13,552 nt of DNA, taken from Blastocatellia bacterium. Lineage in GTDB: Bacteria; Acidobacteriota; Blastocatellia; Pyrinomonadales; Pyrinomonadaceae. The stretch is from positions 1 through 13,552 of the forward strand of contig JACDAK010000229.1 of the NCBI GenBank assembly GCA_013695495.1, written 5' to 3'. Within the stretch, counting starts at the first letter, position 1. Every line of letters begins with the position of its first letter. This document shows positions 7,840 through 13,552 of the stretch, one piece after another. The notes beneath the pieces are model-generated. The model was not told the origin of the DNA. It made no database searches and was given only the letters and a program-made list of their open reading frames with translations. The position numbers and the translations under genes are program-made.

Positions 7840-8883
7840 CTAGAATCTGATCACCGCATCCGGCCCGCCTTCAACGTGCACAGTGTCGACAAAACGGATG
7901 CTCTTCGTCTCCGTGGTCATTACAACAGAGTGTGTGCGTTTGCCCTCGCCAAAAAAGCGAACGCCTTTTAACAGCGAGCCGTCGGTCACGCCCGTAGCGG
8001 CAAATATTATCTTCTTGCCCGGAGCAAGATCATTCGTGTCATAGATCTTGTTCGTATCAGTGATTCCCATCGAGTTGATGCGCTTCATCAACTGATCGAT
8101 CGGGGGAATTTTGTCTTTGTCTACCCCAAGCCTTTCGTGATCAAAAACGAGTTTCGCCTGTATCTCGCCATTCAGGCATTTCATCGCGGCGGCCGTGATC
8201 ACACCTTCAGGAGCTCCGCCAATACCCATTAGCGCATGAATATTGGTGCCGGCTACTGCAGCGGAAATCGCAGTTGAAAGGTCGCCATCCGAGATTAGCC
8301 GAATTCGAGCTCCCGCCGCTCGTACATCAGCAATAAGCTGGCGATGACGATCACGGTCAAGACAAACAACCGTCAGATCGTCGACATCTCGGCCAAGCCT
8401 GCGAGCGATATTGCGAAGATTTTCGGCGACCGGCGCTTCGATGTCGACGGACCCTTTACACGAGGGTCCAACGACGATCTTGTCCATGTACATGTCAGGC
8501 GCGTTTAACAGACCTCCCCGTTCGGCCGCCGCCAGCACCGCAATGGCGTTGCTCGCGCCGAGTGCACAAAGATTCGTGCCTTCAAGTGGATCGACCGCTA
8601 TGTCCACCTCAGGAAACTTAGATCGAACATCGTTCGGGAAATCGGCACCGCCAACTTCCTCGTCGATGTAGAGCATCGGGGCCTCGTCCCTCTCGCCTTC
8701 GCCGATAACGATCCGGCCCTGCATGGGAACCTGATCCATCACCAAACGCATTGCCTCAACGGCTACGTGGTCAGAGTGCTTGCGGTCGCCCTGCCCCATC
8801 GTCTTCGCCGATTCGATAGCCGCGGCCTCGGTCACTCTAAGAAAATCGAACGCTAACTCGCGTTCAGCATTGGTGTTTTTCAT
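7840..8883 (-). CDS. glpX: Class II fructose-1,6-bisphosphatase (GlpX type)
   Basis: 347 residues, typical of GlpX (about 320-350). Signature motifs are all present: IVIGEGERDEAP at 58-69 and the metal-binding DPLEGTN at 98-104, with LISDGDLS at 196-203 and GIGGAPEGV at 220-228. The EGTN variant is also seen in cyanobacterial fructose/sedoheptulose bisphosphatases, so activity on sedoheptulose-1,7-bisphosphate is possible. Known reaction: hydrolysis of fructose-1,6-bisphosphate to fructose-6-phosphate, metal dependent, the committed late step of gluconeogenesis. The start at 8883 has GGAGA about seven bases upstream. It is the first gene of the minus-strand cluster leading to the radical SAM protein and PEP synthase, and its predicted promoter overlaps that of the divergent ferredoxin gene. 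Confidence 0.96.
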   Translation of the reverse strand: MKNTNAERELAFDFLRVTEAAAIESAKTMGQGDRKHSDHVAVEAMRLVMDQVPMQGRIVIGEGERDEAPMLYIDEEVGGADFPNDVRSKFPEVDIAVDPLEGTNLCALGASNAIAVLAAAERGGLLNAPDMYMDKIVVGPSCKGSVDIEAPVAENLRNIARRLGRDVDDLTVVCLDRDRHRQLIADVRAAGARIRLISDGDLSTAISAAVAGTNIHALMGIGGAPEGVITAAAMKCLNGEIQAKLVFDHERLGVDKDKIPPIDQLMKRINSMGITDTNKIYDTNDLAPGKKIIFAATGVTDGSLLKGVRFFGEGKRTHSVVMTTETKSIRFVDTVHVEGGPDAVIRF

Positions 8884-8930
8884 CCAAGTCTCCGTGAAAA
8901 ATATATCGCTTTTAATTTAAGAAAAAAGGC

Positions 8931-8961
8931 ATTTTACCATTTGTCTGGCCAGATTTGACAA
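8931..8961 (-). promoter_or_regulatory. Candidate glpX promoter with extended -10
   Basis: On the minus strand TTGTCA (8961-8956) precedes TAAAAT (8936-8931) by 19 bases, which is longer than ideal. The -10 is preceded by TGG, giving an extended TGnTAAAAT that would compensate. Its -35 box overlaps that of the divergent ferredoxin promoter by five bases. The spacer contains a ten-base palindrome TCTGGCCAGA (8944-8953). Confidence 0.42.
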
Positions 8962-8983
8962 GTAATCGTTTCGATATTACGGT
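8955..8983 (+). promoter_or_regulatory. Candidate ferredoxin gene promoter
   Basis: A perfect -35 TTGACA (8955-8960) is followed after 17 bases by TACGGT (8978-8983), which keeps the three most conserved -10 bases (T, A and last T). Transcription would start near 8990, leaving a leader of about 37 bases containing AAGGAG before the ATG at 9027. Confidence 0.45.
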
Positions 8984-9026
8984 TTTACTTTGGTTCGTCG
9001 CCCGTATCGAAGGAGATTTTGTCTGA

Positions 9027-9323
9027 ATGACATATATTGTTGCTGAACCGTGTATTGAATGTAAGTACACAGACTGTGCCGCAGTTTGCCCGGTCGAAGC
9101 TTTCCATGAGCTTCCCGACAAGCTGCTCATTAATCCCGACACCTGCATCGACTGTGACGCATGTCTGCCGGAGTGCCCGGTTGAGGCGATCTTCTCCGAT
9201 ATGTCGATACCCGAAGAATACCTACCGTGGCTCGAGATCAACAAAGAGGCGGAACAATACCCTATCATCAGCACAAAGCAGCCGGCCCTTTACGGCCCGG
9301 GCTGCGGCGGCCAGCCCGAGTAG
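9027..9323 (+). CDS. Seven-iron ([3Fe-4S][4Fe-4S]) ferredoxin
   Basis: A 98-residue protein matching the Azotobacter FdI / FdxA type. The first motif has Cys9, Cys12, Cys17 and Cys21 (CIECKYTDCAAVCPVEAF), where the CxxCxxxxC spacing marks the [3Fe-4S] site. The second has Cys40, Cys43, Cys46 and Cys50 (CIDCDACLPECPVEAI). By analogy Cys9, Cys17 and Cys50 hold the 3Fe cluster and Cys21, Cys40, Cys43 and Cys46 the 4Fe cluster. The acidic C-terminal extension is typical; an extra Cys93 in a GPGCGG tail is not. Role: low-potential electron carrier in the cytoplasm, partner unknown. Start supported by AAGGAG (9010-9015) about 11 bases upstream. It is divergent from glpX and ends in its own terminator, so it is monocistronic. 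A link to the nearby radical SAM enzyme, which needs an electron donor, is possible but not shown. Confidence 0.95.
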   Translation: MTYIVAEPCIECKYTDCAAVCPVEAFHELPDKLLINPDTCIDCDACLPECPVEAIFSDMSIPEEYLPWLEINKEAEQYPIISTKQPALYGPGCGGQPE

Positions 9324-9349
9324 TCCAATCAAAATACTGATCACACACG

Positions 9350-9374
9350 AGAGGCGGCCCGTCCGCCTCTTTTT
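9350..9374 (+). terminator. Rho-independent terminator after the ferredoxin gene
   Basis: AGAGGCGG (9350-9357) pairs perfectly with CCGCCTCT (9363-9370) around a five-base loop, followed by a run of T to 9374. The T-run overlaps the stop codon (9375-9373) of the convergent TonB-receptor gene. On the minus strand the hairpin has no T-run, so it is a weaker stop for that gene, if it works at all. Confidence 0.88.
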
Positions 9375-11637
9375 AATTCCAACGAGCACCCAACCGGAGA
9401 ATCGATGGTGAACTGACCGTTCTCACCGGTGTCCTACCGATCGAATAGCGCGAGTTGAACACGTTCTCCAGAGCCGCAAAGATCCGAAGTCGATCGCTTA
9501 CGGATCGCGTTATTTGGGCGTCCATCTGAAAAAATCGTCCGAGCCGAAATGTGTTTAGGTCGTCATCGAATTGTGAGCCCGATGCACGCATCTGCACCGC
9601 CGCCGTCCAACTCTGCCGCACATACCGCACCTGAGCCGTCGCCTGATGACGGGGAACCTGCGGCACACGCTTGTCCACCAGCACCGGGTTTAATGGGAAC
9701 TCTGCCACCCGCGAATCTACGAAAAGATACCCGGCATTGAACGTTAGCTGGGCTAATCGAAATTCCGCATCCGTCTCGAACCCGATCATCTCAGTAGCAC
9801 CTGCGTTCTGCCTCTCGCGTGTTATCAGCGCAGGGGTCGCCCCGATCGTTACGTTCCCTATCGCTTCGTTAATTCGCGTGACGAAGACATTGGCACGCAC
9901 TGAAAATCGCCGCTGCATAAAGCTCAATCCGCCCTCGCCCGTGGTCGCAAGTTCGGCAGTAAGATTCGCGTTCGCATTTGTGATCACATTCCCAACGCGA
10001 AAACCCCGGTAGAGTTCATTCAGCGTAGGAGCTCGAAAGCTCCGCGAGCACGACCCGTATGCAGAGCCCCCCTGCACAAGGCGAACCAGCAACGAGATCC
10101 GCGGGCTGAGCGCTTGTTCCGATCGATCGGGAAACTCGATCAAAGTCGCAGCGCCCGTGTTCGCCGCCCGCGTCAGCGACAATCCGTCCTGATTCATCCA
10201 CCTGTCGAACCGCAGGCTCCCGGCGAGCACTACCCTGCCGCGCGAAAAAGCGTCGCCCACGAATACCCCGAACGAACGTTCTCGCCCGCCCGTCCCGAGG
10301 TATGCCGATACAGCAGCGTTGAAGTATCCAACCTCGTCGCTGAATCCCCTCACATCCCTGCCCTCGACCCCGGCCACAACGGTGTGGCTCCAACCGCTGT
10401 GTGTCACTGCTGCTGAGAATCCCGCGTTCTGCGAAGGCGATCGCTGCAATCTTGACAGCGTTTCAGTCGAACGATCGGCTGACAACGCTGTGAACGTCTG
10501 GTCATATACCTGCGTCCCGCCGTAAACCCGCCAGTTCAAGGTTGTCGGTCTGTCGATTTGGCCAAATCGCCAATCGCCGCCGGCCGCGATCTGACGGGAG
10601 TGCGTCTGATTTGTCTGGAGGCGCGTGCCGTTGCTTCGTCTCTCAGCAAAGTACGACGGGCGAATAAATATTGAGCCATTCACAAGATCACGGCGTACCG
10701 TTGCGGAAAAAACGGTCGAACGCACTCCGGCAGGCTGATCGGCATCGCCGCGTGACGACGATTCCACCGGGATGTAGCCACGAGTGCGAAACCCCGACGC
10801 CGTGCCGTCAAATGACCAGCGGCCGGCATTCGTGCCGAAAAAAGTGGATCCCGACGCAGTCGCCTGCGTCCCGCCATAAGCCTCGGCTGAGAACTCGTAC
10901 CGTTCCTCAACCCGCCGCGGTATCACGTTGAGCGTCCCGCTTAGAGCACCGCTCCCGTAAAGGCTCGATGCACCGCCGCGAACCACTTCGACTTGTTCAA
11001 CTGCCACAGGCGGCACCCGGTTCCATTGCACCCACCCGCCGAACGGGTCGTTGAGCGGCAGCCCGTCAAACAGCACGAGCGAACGGCTCGCGCCTGTCGC
11101 TCCAGCACCTCGCAGCGAAACGCCCTGCGTCGTCGGATTCGAATTTCGGCTGCTCGAACGGCGAAACGTCGAGAATCCCGGCACCTGCCGCAGCACATCG
11201 TCCAAAACCGGCGCCGCCGAACTTTTTATGTCCGCCGCCGAAACCACCGCCACGCTTGCGGGCGTGTCGCCAAGCCGGGCCTCGGTACGCAGAGCAGACA
11301 CGATCACGCGTTCCTCAAGCCCCGCGGGTAAAAGAACGATGGATACCTCGGTATCTGACAATGCAATGTTTCGCGAAACAGATGCGAATCCTCGCGCGGA
11401 TATCTCGATAGTCGTTCCATCAACAACGGGGCCACAATAATAGCCGATGCCACGCGTAATGCAGTTACGTGTCCCACTTCCGTCCGATGCTATGACAACC
11501 GCATTTCTGACCGCTGATCCCGAAACATCGGTCACCTGAACGGACACTCCCTCGCTCTGCGAATACGACGCAAATGCCGTCAATGATAACGTTGAAACTA
11601 GTGCCGCAAACATGCGGATCTTCCTCGAAATGTTCAT
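9373..11637 (-). CDS. TonB-dependent outer-membrane receptor with N-terminal carboxypeptidase-regulatory-like domain
   Basis: A 754-residue protein. Residues 1-26 are a signal peptide (basic NISRKIR, then a hydrophobic core ending near SYSQ). Residues about 31-104 form a carboxypeptidase-regulatory-like beta domain with a possible disulfide Cys59-Cys68. ERVIVSA at about 109-115 is a candidate TonB box. The plug follows (about 122-240: TPASVAVVSAADI, VLDDVLRQVPGFS, GVSLRGAGATGASRSLVLFDGLPLNDPFGGW, VEVVRGGASSLYGSGALSG), then the beta barrel to the C-terminal LENVFNSRYSIGRTP and a terminal RLGARWN. Known role: TonB-energised import of a large substrate; the ligand cannot be deduced and no transport partner is adjacent. 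The ATG at 11637 has no ribosome binding site; an ATG at residue 9 (11613) has AGGAAG six bases before it but would remove all positive charges from the signal peptide, so the longer form is kept. No clear promoter was found upstream. Confidence 0.93.
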   Translation of the reverse strand: MNISRKIRMFAALVSTLSLTAFASYSQSEGVSVQVTDVSGSAVRNAVVIASDGSGTRNCITRGIGYYCGPVVDGTTIEISARGFASVSRNIALSDTEVSIVLLPAGLEERVIVSALRTEARLGDTPASVAVVSAADIKSSAAPVLDDVLRQVPGFSTFRRSSSRNSNPTTQGVSLRGAGATGASRSLVLFDGLPLNDPFGGWVQWNRVPPVAVEQVEVVRGGASSLYGSGALSGTLNVIPRRVEERYEFSAEAYGGTQATASGSTFFGTNAGRWSFDGTASGFRTRGYIPVESSSRGDADQPAGVRSTVFSATVRRDLVNGSIFIRPSYFAERRSNGTRLQTNQTHSRQIAAGGDWRFGQIDRPTTLNWRVYGGTQVYDQTFTALSADRSTETLSRLQRSPSQNAGFSAAVTHSGWSHTVVAGVEGRDVRGFSDEVGYFNAAVSAYLGTGGRERSFGVFVGDAFSRGRVVLAGSLRFDRWMNQDGLSLTRAANTGAATLIEFPDRSEQALSPRISLLVRLVQGGSAYGSCSRSFRAPTLNELYRGFRVGNVITNANANLTAELATTGEGGLSFMQRRFSVRANVFVTRINEAIGNVTIGATPALITRERQNAGATEMIGFETDAEFRLAQLTFNAGYLFVDSRVAEFPLNPVLVDKRVPQVPRHQATAQVRYVRQSWTAAVQMRASGSQFDDDLNTFRLGRFFQMDAQITRSVSDRLRIFAALENVFNSRYSIGRTPVRTVSSPSILRLGARWN

Positions 11638-11856
11638 TTGTTTCGATTTAGCTTATCGCGATGTGCCGAAATTTTACAAATATTTCGTGCGGGCGTCTGC
11701 GCGGAAGATTACTCAAAAGTGCGAATTTCTCCGCAGCTTCGGCTGGCACCCTTCGGGCTAAAATAGCTAAGTACGGGTACAGTGAGGCTTCTAAGCAAGC
11801 TGATTCAAGAGAACCGTGGGTCTCAAATTGCACTAAACACTGCGGAGGCCATTCAA
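11638..11856. other. Divergent intergenic region between the TonB receptor and ScdA_N genes
   Basis: About 220 bases without a convincing gene. It holds a dyad CGAAAT/ATTTCG (11667-11672 and 11682-11687) just upstream of the receptor start, two small TTCG-loop hairpins in a row (CAGC-TTCG-GCTG at 11734-11745 and CCC-TTC-GGG at 11749-11757), and a bulged stem GAGAACC/GGTCTC around 11809-11824. TAAAAT (11759-11764) could be a plus-strand -10 box but has no good -35. I could not match any known riboswitch, including the cobalamin type often found before TonB receptors. Confidence 0.4.
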
Positions 11857-12066
11857 ATGCAAAAGTACACAACAAGAACCATAGGCGAGATCGCGGTGGC
11901 CCAACCGACGGCTCCGCTTGTTTTCGAAAACCTTAAGATCGACTACTGCTGCGGCGGCCATATCAAGTTTGACGAAGCATGCCGAAAAGCTGGCGTGGAA
12001 CCCGACGTCGCACCGCCGCCGGTAGAACCAACGCCACCAGTGCCGCCGGTTGAACCCAAAAAATGA
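11857..12066 (+). CDS. Stand-alone ScdA_N (DUF542) domain protein with proline-rich tail
   Basis: A 69-residue protein. Residues about 7-45 match the ScdA_N domain found at the N-terminus of RIC/YtfE/ScdA iron-sulfur-cluster repair proteins: TIGEIAVAQPTAPLVFENLKIDYCCGGHIKFDEACRKAG, with the Cys-Cys-Gly-Gly motif at about 31-34. The hemerythrin-like di-iron domain that normally follows is absent; instead there is a tail of PPPVEP/PPVPPVEP repeats. Family knowledge: full-length proteins help repair nitrosatively damaged Fe-S clusters; the ScdA_N part alone has been suggested to act in redox or di-iron assembly. The start at 11857 is chosen because GGAGG lies eight bases upstream and the domain begins here; a longer frame from 11782 lacks such support. 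The stop overlaps the next ATG as ATGA, implying coupling to the unknown gene downstream. It could be a natural short form or a truncated RIC gene. Confidence 0.82.
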   Translation: MQKYTTRTIGEIAVAQPTAPLVFENLKIDYCCGGHIKFDEACRKAGVEPDVAPPPVEPTPPVPPVEPKK

Positions 12067-12380
12067 AAGTTCATAACGTCAGGGCAGGTCAGGATCTGCA
12101 ACCCGTAATATTTTTAGACCCGAAAAAGAAACTAGAGGCACGGCTGCAAAGCCAACGCCGGGAACAATTCGCCGAAGCGTTTTCTATGCTAAAATGGCGT
12201 GACCAAAGCGAACATTCGCGGTTTGCGGTCGCGTTGGGCCGGTTCCTAAAACTGGTTAAAGAACGCCCGCTTTATGATTTAAAGACGCCCGGGGATGCAA
12301 ACATTCCCAGCCACCTAAAGGAAAAGACGCTAAAAGATATTCAGTCGATCTTAGACGAGATAACCGAAGGATTGTTATGA
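12063..12380 (+). CDS. Unknown 105-residue protein, possibly mobile-element derived
   Basis: Not recognised. The protein is charged and mostly helical (KKKLEARLQSQRREQFAEAF, RFAVALGRFLKLV, HLKEKTLKDIQSILDEI), with no signal peptide, membrane span or Cys motif. It starts within the stop of the ScdA_N gene (ATGA) and ends within the start of the next gene (again ATGA). There is no Shine-Dalgarno sequence, so expression probably depends on coupling; an in-frame stop at 12051-12053 rules out a longer form. Codon choice (many TTA, CTA, CGG, CCC/GGG) differs by eye from the ppsA/glpX genes, hinting at foreign origin. Confidence 0.6.
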   Translation: MKVHNVRAGQDLQPVIFLDPKKKLEARLQSQRREQFAEAFSMLKWRDQSEHSRFAVALGRFLKLVKERPLYDLKTPGDANIPSHLKEKTLKDIQSILDEITEGLL

Positions 12381-12562
12381 CTACATTCAACGCCCCAATT
12401 TGCTACGCTTGCCGGCACCGATCGTTAGAATTCGACGACGGCGTTTTTCGTTGCCGGGCGTTTCCGGACGGAATCCCGGGGCCGATTATTCACGGCGATC
12501 ACGATCATAAAACACCGTTCCCCGGCGATAATGGAATTCAATTCGAACCATTAGAGGATTAA
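12377..12562 (+). CDS. Small Cys/His protein of the CxxC...CxAFPxGIP family
   Basis: A 61-residue protein with Cys9 and Cys12 (CYAC), Cys26 (FRCRAFPDGIP), then HGDHDHKTPFPGDNGIQFEP with His39, His42 and His44. The order CxxC, CxAFPxGIP, an H/D-rich turn and PGDxGIxF matches, from memory, a widespread family of short uncharacterised proteins, frequently annotated in prophages and phages near head genes. The Cys and His residues could hold one zinc ion. GAAGGA five bases before the ATG and the ATGA overlap with the previous gene support the start. It ends two bases before the next ORF, so all plus-strand genes here form one compact unit. Exact role unknown. Confidence 0.75.
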   Translation: MTTFNAPICYACRHRSLEFDDGVFRCRAFPDGIPGPIIHGDHDHKTPFPGDNGIQFEPLED

Positions 12563-12564
12563 AT

Positions 12565-12915
12565 ATGTTTTCAATTGTGGGCGTTTTATCTTTTCTGCTA
12601 TATTTGGCGTGCAAAACAAAACCGCGGCCGGCCGGCCGTATTCGGGCGGAATTCGTTTCCGTCGTCATCGATCAAACTAGAATCATAGGAGTAATAACAA
12701 AAATGGAAATGAAGGAAGGACAACGCGCCGATCTCACCGTTAATTTATCTGCGCCGTATTCTAGGAACCCCCCGGCAACGATTCGGAACCTATCGAAAAA
12801 ACTCCGCGGGTTGCGTCATGGTGTTGTAGCGGTTGAGCGCGTCCTGTACGACCTTCGTTTTCATGCCGTTTGGGTCCGGGCCGCTGAAAAATTCGCTGAT
12901 CGATTGGCCGTTTAA
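12565..12915 (+). pseudogene. Membrane-anchored ORF, apparently broken after about 70 codons
   Basis: The frame starts well: AGAGGA six bases before the ATG, a two-base gap from the previous gene, and a hydrophobic N-terminus (FSIVGVLSFLLYLAC) that could be a membrane anchor. Residues about 25-70 (RIRAEFVSVVIDQTRIIG, MEMKEGQRADLTVNLS, SRNPPATI) resemble the opening of an Ig-like domain, where 'G-NPA' turns are common; this is a weak resemblance. From about 12790 the frame runs antisense through the gene ending there (12790-13200), and the predicted residues lose any protein-like character. A six-C run (12768-12773) sits at the point of decay, but neither alternative frame restores a sensible sequence. 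A recombination or assembly junction is more likely than a simple frameshift. The end coordinate is the stop of the open frame, not a claimed protein end. Confidence 0.5.
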
Positions 12916-13200
12916 TTCGATCCCCTCAACGCCCGCGGCGTCGGTTAGTTTTTCTAATAATTGGCAGTTCCACTTATGACGGCCGGCCGTTATTTCGTCT
13001 TCGCTCAACGCGTAGAATCGTTGCCGATCCGCTAATTCTTCTTCTGTCATGGTTGGCCGCATTGGAAAAACGATTCGGGTCGCCGGTGTCGTCAGCTCGT
13101 AAGTTAAAACGACGTTGACCATTTGCAGCTCAAATAATCCGGCGTGGCCGTTGTTGGAAAACTTGTTAAGGTTTGGGTTTTGTTCGTCTTTGGTTGTCAT
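12790..13200 (-). CDS. Unknown 136-residue protein, possibly phage-related
   Basis: Not recognised with confidence. The protein is hydrophilic with no signal peptide: an Asn-rich N-terminus, a beta-like segment (LQMVNVVLTYELTTPATRIVF), a helix-rich middle (MTEEELADRQRFYALSEDEITAGRHKWNCQLLEKL) and a C-terminal helix ending in QPAEFFR. Its size and its place just after a gene with its own terminator would fit a tail-assembly chaperone following a major tail protein, but that is a guess. The ATG at 13200 follows an A-rich tract without a Shine-Dalgarno sequence. It converges on, and overlaps, the decayed plus-strand ORF; the minus-strand reading looks the more protein-like in the overlap. Confidence 0.65.
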   Translation of the reverse strand: MTTKDEQNPNLNKFSNNGHAGLFELQMVNVVLTYELTTPATRIVFPMRPTMTEEELADRQRFYALSEDEITAGRHKWNCQLLEKLTDAAGVEGIELNGQSISEFFSGPDPNGMKTKVVQDALNRYNTMTQPAEFFR

Positions 13201-13219
13201 ATTTTTTTGGTTGATTTTG

Positions 13220-13250
13220 AAAAATGCCCGGAACCGACGGCACCGGGCGG
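13220..13250 (-). terminator. Terminator or attenuator between the two right-end genes
   Basis: On the minus strand GCCCGG (13248-13243) pairs with CCGGGC (13231-13226) around an eleven-base loop, followed by ATTTTT (13225-13220). It lies eight bases past the stop of the gene at the window edge and 20 bases before the next start. It could end that transcript or reduce read-through into the gene at 13200. Confidence 0.65.
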
Positions 13251-13257
13251 TTTAGGT

Positions 13258-13552
13258 TTAGGTATCTAAAAGGAATTGGCCAGTAAACGCCCCGTGATAT
13301 TCGCCGCGGGTCATAACCCCGAATTCGTCGGGCGACGGCCTGCCGTTCAACTGAAACTGCGATTTATTCCGGGCACCGGCGAATGTAACCAGCTCATCGG
13401 AAAGTCTGAATTGTGTATGCGGGGCAATGATCGAATGCCGTTCGCCCGGGCGGCCGATATCCAGCCGTAACGCCGCGAATGCATTTTCCTCGTCTTCGGC
13501 GAACTCGTAAAGTTCCGCCGCCGGCGATCCCAAAACCGTCGCCGTCAGTTCG
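13258..13552 (-). CDS. Unknown protein, C-terminal part running off the right edge
   Basis: The frame is open from the right edge to TAA at 13260-13258. A TTG at 13533-13531 is not a credible start, because in-frame codons (ELTATV) continue upstream to the edge, so this is the last 97 or so residues of a longer protein. Visible features: an acidic stretch (YEFAEDEENAF), beta-like segments (APHTQFRLSDELVTF, KSQFQLNG) and a C-terminus GEYHGAFTGQFLLDT, with no membrane span. I do not recognise it. A beta-rich protein followed by a terminator and a short helical protein would fit a phage structural module, but no diagnostic motif is present. Confidence 0.6.
   Translation of the reverse strand, partial: ELTATVLGSPAAELYEFAEDEENAFAALRLDIGRPGERHSIIAPHTQFRLSDELVTFAGARNKSQFQLNGRPSPDEFGVMTRGEYHGAFTGQFLLDT

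Noticed and set aside
7816..7851. Inverted repeat ATCAGAT/ATCTGAT near the end of glpX as a terminator
   Set aside because: The stem is short and AT-rich, the loop is 22 bases, it includes the glpX stop codon and lacks a proper T-run; read-through into the radical SAM gene seems likely.
11638..11790. Cobalamin or other riboswitch upstream of the TonB receptor
   Set aside because: No B12-box (GCCACTG-type) or other conserved riboswitch core could be found on the minus strand; only short hairpins are present.
11648..11875. 75-codon minus-strand open frame upstream of the TonB receptor
   Set aside because: No ribosome binding site or domain; it overlaps the start of the ScdA_N gene on the other strand.
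12030..12080. Prophage attachment site at the ScdA_N / unknown gene boundary
   Set aside because: No direct repeat partner, tRNA or integrase is in the window, and the clean ATGA overlap argues for real co-translation.
12625..12638. CGGCCGGCCGGCCG palindrome as an operator
   Set aside because: It lies in coding sequence for K-P-R-P-A-G-R and simple GGCC repetition explains it.

Overview
The window reads as chromosomal DNA of a moderately GC-rich, didermic, heterotrophic bacterium. A TonB-dependent receptor with an N-terminal carboxypeptidase-regulatory-like domain, class II fructose-bisphosphatase, PEP synthase, a seven-iron ferredoxin and Arg/Asn/Gly-rich secreted proteins together recall Acidobacteriota (Blastocatellia/Pyrinomonadaceae-like). 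That placement is from family memory, not from a search.

Left and centre (about 1-8900), all on the minus strand. Read in transcription order from the right: class II fructose-1,6-bisphosphatase (glpX), a B12-binding-type radical SAM protein, PEP synthase (ppsA), a DUF2085 membrane protein, a 93-residue unknown, a membrane-anchored subtilisin-like protease ending in a strong terminator, a small secreted Arg-rich protein with its own terminator, and the 5' part of rsmI running off the left edge. The radical SAM, ppsA and DUF2085 genes are separated by only 7 and 5 bases and look co-translated. glpX and ppsA both act in gluconeogenesis, so this is a gluconeogenic cluster with two uncharacterised passengers.

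Centre right (about 8900-11640). A seven-iron ferredoxin runs divergently from glpX, and the predicted -35 boxes of the two promoters overlap. Its terminator abuts the stop codon of a convergent TonB-dependent outer-membrane receptor.

Right end (about 11640-13552). A stand-alone ScdA_N/DUF542 (CCGG-motif) protein with a proline-rich tail starts a tightly packed plus-strand series: ScdA_N, an unknown 105-residue protein, a small Cys/His protein of a family often seen near phage structural genes, and a membrane-anchored ORF whose reading frame collapses into the antisense of the next gene. From 12790 two unrecognised genes run the other way, separated by a terminator. The change in codon choice, the very compact packing and the strand flip suggest a prophage or other mobile segment, or an assembly junction near 12760-12790. 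No integrase, terminase, portal or capsid gene is visible, so the phage assignment is inference. No tRNA, rRNA, CRISPR array or insertion sequence was seen.
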